From Opeltia flavorubescens (taxonomy: Eukaryota > Ascomycota > Lecanoromycetes > Teloschistales > Teloschistaceae), in NCBI GenBank assembly GCA_000442125.1, contig KE546973.1:1116001-1180000 (forward strand): DNA of 64,000 nucleotides. The letters run 5' to 3'. Of this stretch, positions 61,475 through 64,000 are shown in pieces. Each line of letters opens with the position of its first letter. Positions within the stretch are counted from its first letter, which is position 1. The notes under the pieces are model-generated. The model was not told the origin of the DNA, did not search any database, and saw only the letters and a list, made by a program, of their open reading frames with translations. Both the position numbers and the translations under genes were made by a program.

Positions 61475-64000
61475 CTACATGTCCTCCCCCCCCTTTCCTC
61501 CATACTGAGCGCGCGAAGCTGCGGCAGGGTCGTCTGAGCTCTTTTCCTTTTGGAGCCATGCGGCGACTTGTGGAGCGCGAGTCTTCATCTTGAAGAAGGG
61601 CTGTTGCTGCATTCCGCTCTCATAACGGGGCATCTCGGAGAGAGTTCCTACTTGGCTTGAGCCACGACCCGCTGGGAAAGCAGGGCCACGGTACTCAGGA
61701 GCCTGACTCACTGTGGCGGCTGGTTGCCCCATAGGAAGTCCAGCATAGCGGTGAAGTGCTGGAGTTTGGGTAGCTAGTGGTCCGCGCTGGACGCTGTGTG
61801 GATCAATTGGCCGCCCGTATTGGTTAATAGGAGTTATTCTCGGGTCCGAGTTTGTTGGCTGTGTTTTTCGGAGGAATTCGGGTGGCCGAGGTCGGTCCGT
61901 AGTCGGAATATAACGGTCTAGATTTTGAAATCGAAGTTGAACGCCAGATGGTGCTGGCTGCCGAACCGGGGCCACGCTCGCACGGCGAGAGCGGAAGACC
62001 TCCTCACCCAGCCCTGGACTAATGATTGAAGTAGTCGTCGAGGTCATCGACGTGCTGCGAACCAGGCTCTGGTCATTCGTGTTAAGGGAGCCTACTGCAA
62101 TTGTGGTGATTAGCTAAAGAAGTTAAGCGGCAAGATATATAAAATTATACCTTGGAGGCGAGGCTCAGCTCCTCCAGCGTCTGGACGAGCAGCTTCACGG
62201 GAGGTCAACGGAGCTTGATCCTGAACACTGGGCTTTGGTCCAAAAGGGTTTGTATCGGCATACTGTTATTGTAACAGAGTTAATTCATGGAAGCAGAGGG
62301 GAAAAAGCTTCTCTACTCACAGTTGGAGCTTCGATGGCCTGCGGCATATTGTCATGAATGCTGATCTTCCCCATTCCTTCCGTTAGATCGGTCGTGCTTG
62401 ACACTGAAACCACCGAAGCAGGACGCTTGGCCACTTGCGATATGGCAATATCCTCTGCCAAACTTGAATCTTCAGTTACTATGGTATTTGTGAGGGCTTG
62501 ATCCTCTTTCTCCAACTTCTGTCCCAGAATTGCAACTTCGGTCGCTACTGTGCTCGTGGGTCTTTGATCTTCTTTCTCTGACTTCTGCCCTAGAACCGAA
62601 CCTCTAGTCGCCACTGTGTTTATGAGGGTACGATCTTCTTCCTCTAGTTTCTGACGAAGCTGGAGTCTCACCCGGTCAAGGTGCTCGAGCGTGTCCGGCG
62701 CTAGCGTACGCTGCAACAACGGCAGGAAAGAGGCCAGATGGGATTCTATCTCCCGAAGATTATGCACTTTAGCGGTCACTGCAGGCTGGCCTTCATTTTC
62801 CATAAGCTGGGTACTGACTTGGACTGGCGCAGGGAGGTTGCCTGTGGCCGAGAAGTCAACGTCCATCAAGTCCTGCGTGTATGATGTTGATGGGAGATCT
62901 ATTGTCTGACCTTCGGTCTGCTCTGTGTTGGTGTCGAGTAATATGCCATCTTCTGATGGGATTATGGGAAATTGCTGCTGTAGGCTACGCTGAGTGATTG
63001 AAGTTTGCACCTCTTCAGCTTGTGATGTATTCTGAAGGTTTGAAGACTCAGGTTGAACGCCAGCCTTGCCTTTTACAGCCGCAGCACGCAAAGAAGCTCT
63101 CTCATGAGCGTTGAGTTTGGGCTTTGATGCAGAAGTTGTGTAAGTACCCCTTGCGCCAGAAGCCGTGCGGGCGAGAACAATGGACATATAGTCCTTGGGA
63201 TCTGCCAAGTTCGATTCCCATATCCTGGTAAAAGGTTAGTCTCTGGAATATAGGAACAATTTGAGAGCTTACTCTGTCTTAGTAGATTTACTGCCGCCTT
63301 CTGTTTTATTGCCGATCTCGCTTGATTCCCGATCATGCACAATTTGAAGGGTCTCGGATTGTTGCTCTGTGGGAGTCTCGCACTGATTTCTAGAGACCTC
63401 CAGCCGCCTAGTGACCGATGGTAAGACAACCAATGCCCGGGATGCCCGAGGTCGAACTTGAGTGGGAGCAGCAGGCTCTTCAATCTTAGTTTTCCTGCGT
63501 CACGATGAGCAAGGACAATACAAGGGTATAGTCATCGACTGACCGCTGCTGTGTGTGCCTCATCGGAGCTGCGCCGACAAGACTACCGCCGCGGCCACCA
63601 CGGCCACTGCCACGAGATGAAGTTAAGCCCCTAATTTCTCGATGAAATTGCTTGGCTTCTTCGAGAGCGTCTGCCGGCGGCTGTAGTCGACGTTGGGCTT
63701 GGACTGTTCCGCGTTGCAAGGAGTACTGATCTTGAGAGCGTCCTCGATGTAGTGAGGAGGACTGCGCTTGATGATGCCCTCGGTGAGGCGGGTACATCGA
63801 TAGAAGACGCTCTCTATGCGTCTGACCGGCACATAGGTCTTCGAGGCCTTCTTCAAGAAGATGGTCATTCTTGAGTGTGAGATACGCATCTATTCAGGAT
63901 CTTAGTCAAAGCGTGGGGCTCATGGTGAAGATAGAATACCATTCCATTCGCTTAACTTTCCCTTTTCGAATTTAGATACAGCATTCTCTCTCGTACCCCG
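61475..64000 (-). CDS. Large low-complexity protein of unknown function (5' end beyond window)
   Basis: Not recognised. Seven exons lie in the window (64000-63940, 63889-63544, 63494-63273, 63224-62321, 62262-62151, 62094-61475), counting 62094-61475 as the last and noting the first may itself be a fragment; the listed junctions keep one frame of 754 codons plus stop, and more lies to the right. Visible traits are a short structured start (KFEKGKLSEWN, AYLTLKNDHLLEEGLEDLCAG), an Arg/Gly patch (RGSGRGGRGGSLVG), a conserved-looking IWESNLADPKDYMSIVLARTA... region, a Gln/Lys/Glu-rich segment with three imperfect repeats of about 20 residues (LGQK.EKEDQ), and a Pro/Gln/Arg-rich tail. No enzyme motif or membrane segment is seen. 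RG-rich and disordered content would fit an RNA-binding or scaffold protein, but that is inference only. It is convergent with RAD52. Confidence 0.6.

Overview
The window is fungal nuclear DNA, almost certainly from a filamentous ascomycete (Pezizomycotina). The genes carry many short introns (about 45-65 nt, GT..AG, often with a CTRAC-like branch site), and the proteins are typical of that group: a DUF2421/ArAE_2 membrane protein, a DUF2408 protein, VDAC, UBC9, PEX19, RAD52 and a dihydroceramide desaturase. The class cannot be fixed from the sequence alone.

The window has two very different halves. Bases 1 to about 30,800 form an extremely AT-rich block with almost no open reading frames. 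CpA and TpG are rare there, while CpG, GpC and CpC survive, which is the footprint of repeat-induced point mutation (RIP). The block is made of fossil Ty3/gypsy-type LTR retrotransposons. An outer copy (about 1.2-19.1 kb) is split inside its integrase region by a second element (6,464-17,580; 193-bp LTRs, 5-bp ATAAA target duplication). That second element itself carries a 467-bp TIR element (6,836-7,302; CCTATA duplications). A third LTR element lies at 21,906-30,480 (149-bp LTRs). All three appear to be chromodomain-type elements and all are heavily decayed. A few GC-richer islands (about 10.2-10.6 kb and 21.25-21.39 kb) escaped decay.

From about 30.8 kb the composition changes sharply to an ordinary gene-rich region with sixteen recognisable protein genes. 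In order (strand): DUF2421/ArAE_2-type transporter-like protein (-); DUF2408 protein (-); ribosomal protein P1 (+); PQ-loop vacuolar amino-acid transporter (-); MID2-like Ser/Thr-rich membrane sensor (+); conserved fungal coiled-coil/acidic protein (+); PEX19 (-); UBC9 (+); asparagine synthetase (+); mitochondrial porin/VDAC (+); J-domain membrane protein (-); methionine aminopeptidase 2 (+); dihydroceramide Delta4-desaturase (+); VAP/SCS2 (-); UBA-UBX protein (+); RAD52 (+). A seventeenth gene on the minus strand (61,475 to past the right edge) encodes a large low-complexity protein I do not recognise. I worked out exon structures by reading frame and splice signals; in each complete multi-exon model the exons sum to a whole number of codons.

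The euchromatic genes are housekeeping genes with no shared pathway, arranged as divergent and convergent pairs with short intergenic gaps. There is no biosynthetic cluster, CRISPR array, phage-like system or clear tRNA. The most unusual content is the layered, RIP-decayed retroelement nest with its small escaped islands. In the gene half, the points of interest are a 25-nt microexon, an in-frame 48-nt RAD52 intron and several off-consensus 5' splice sites.
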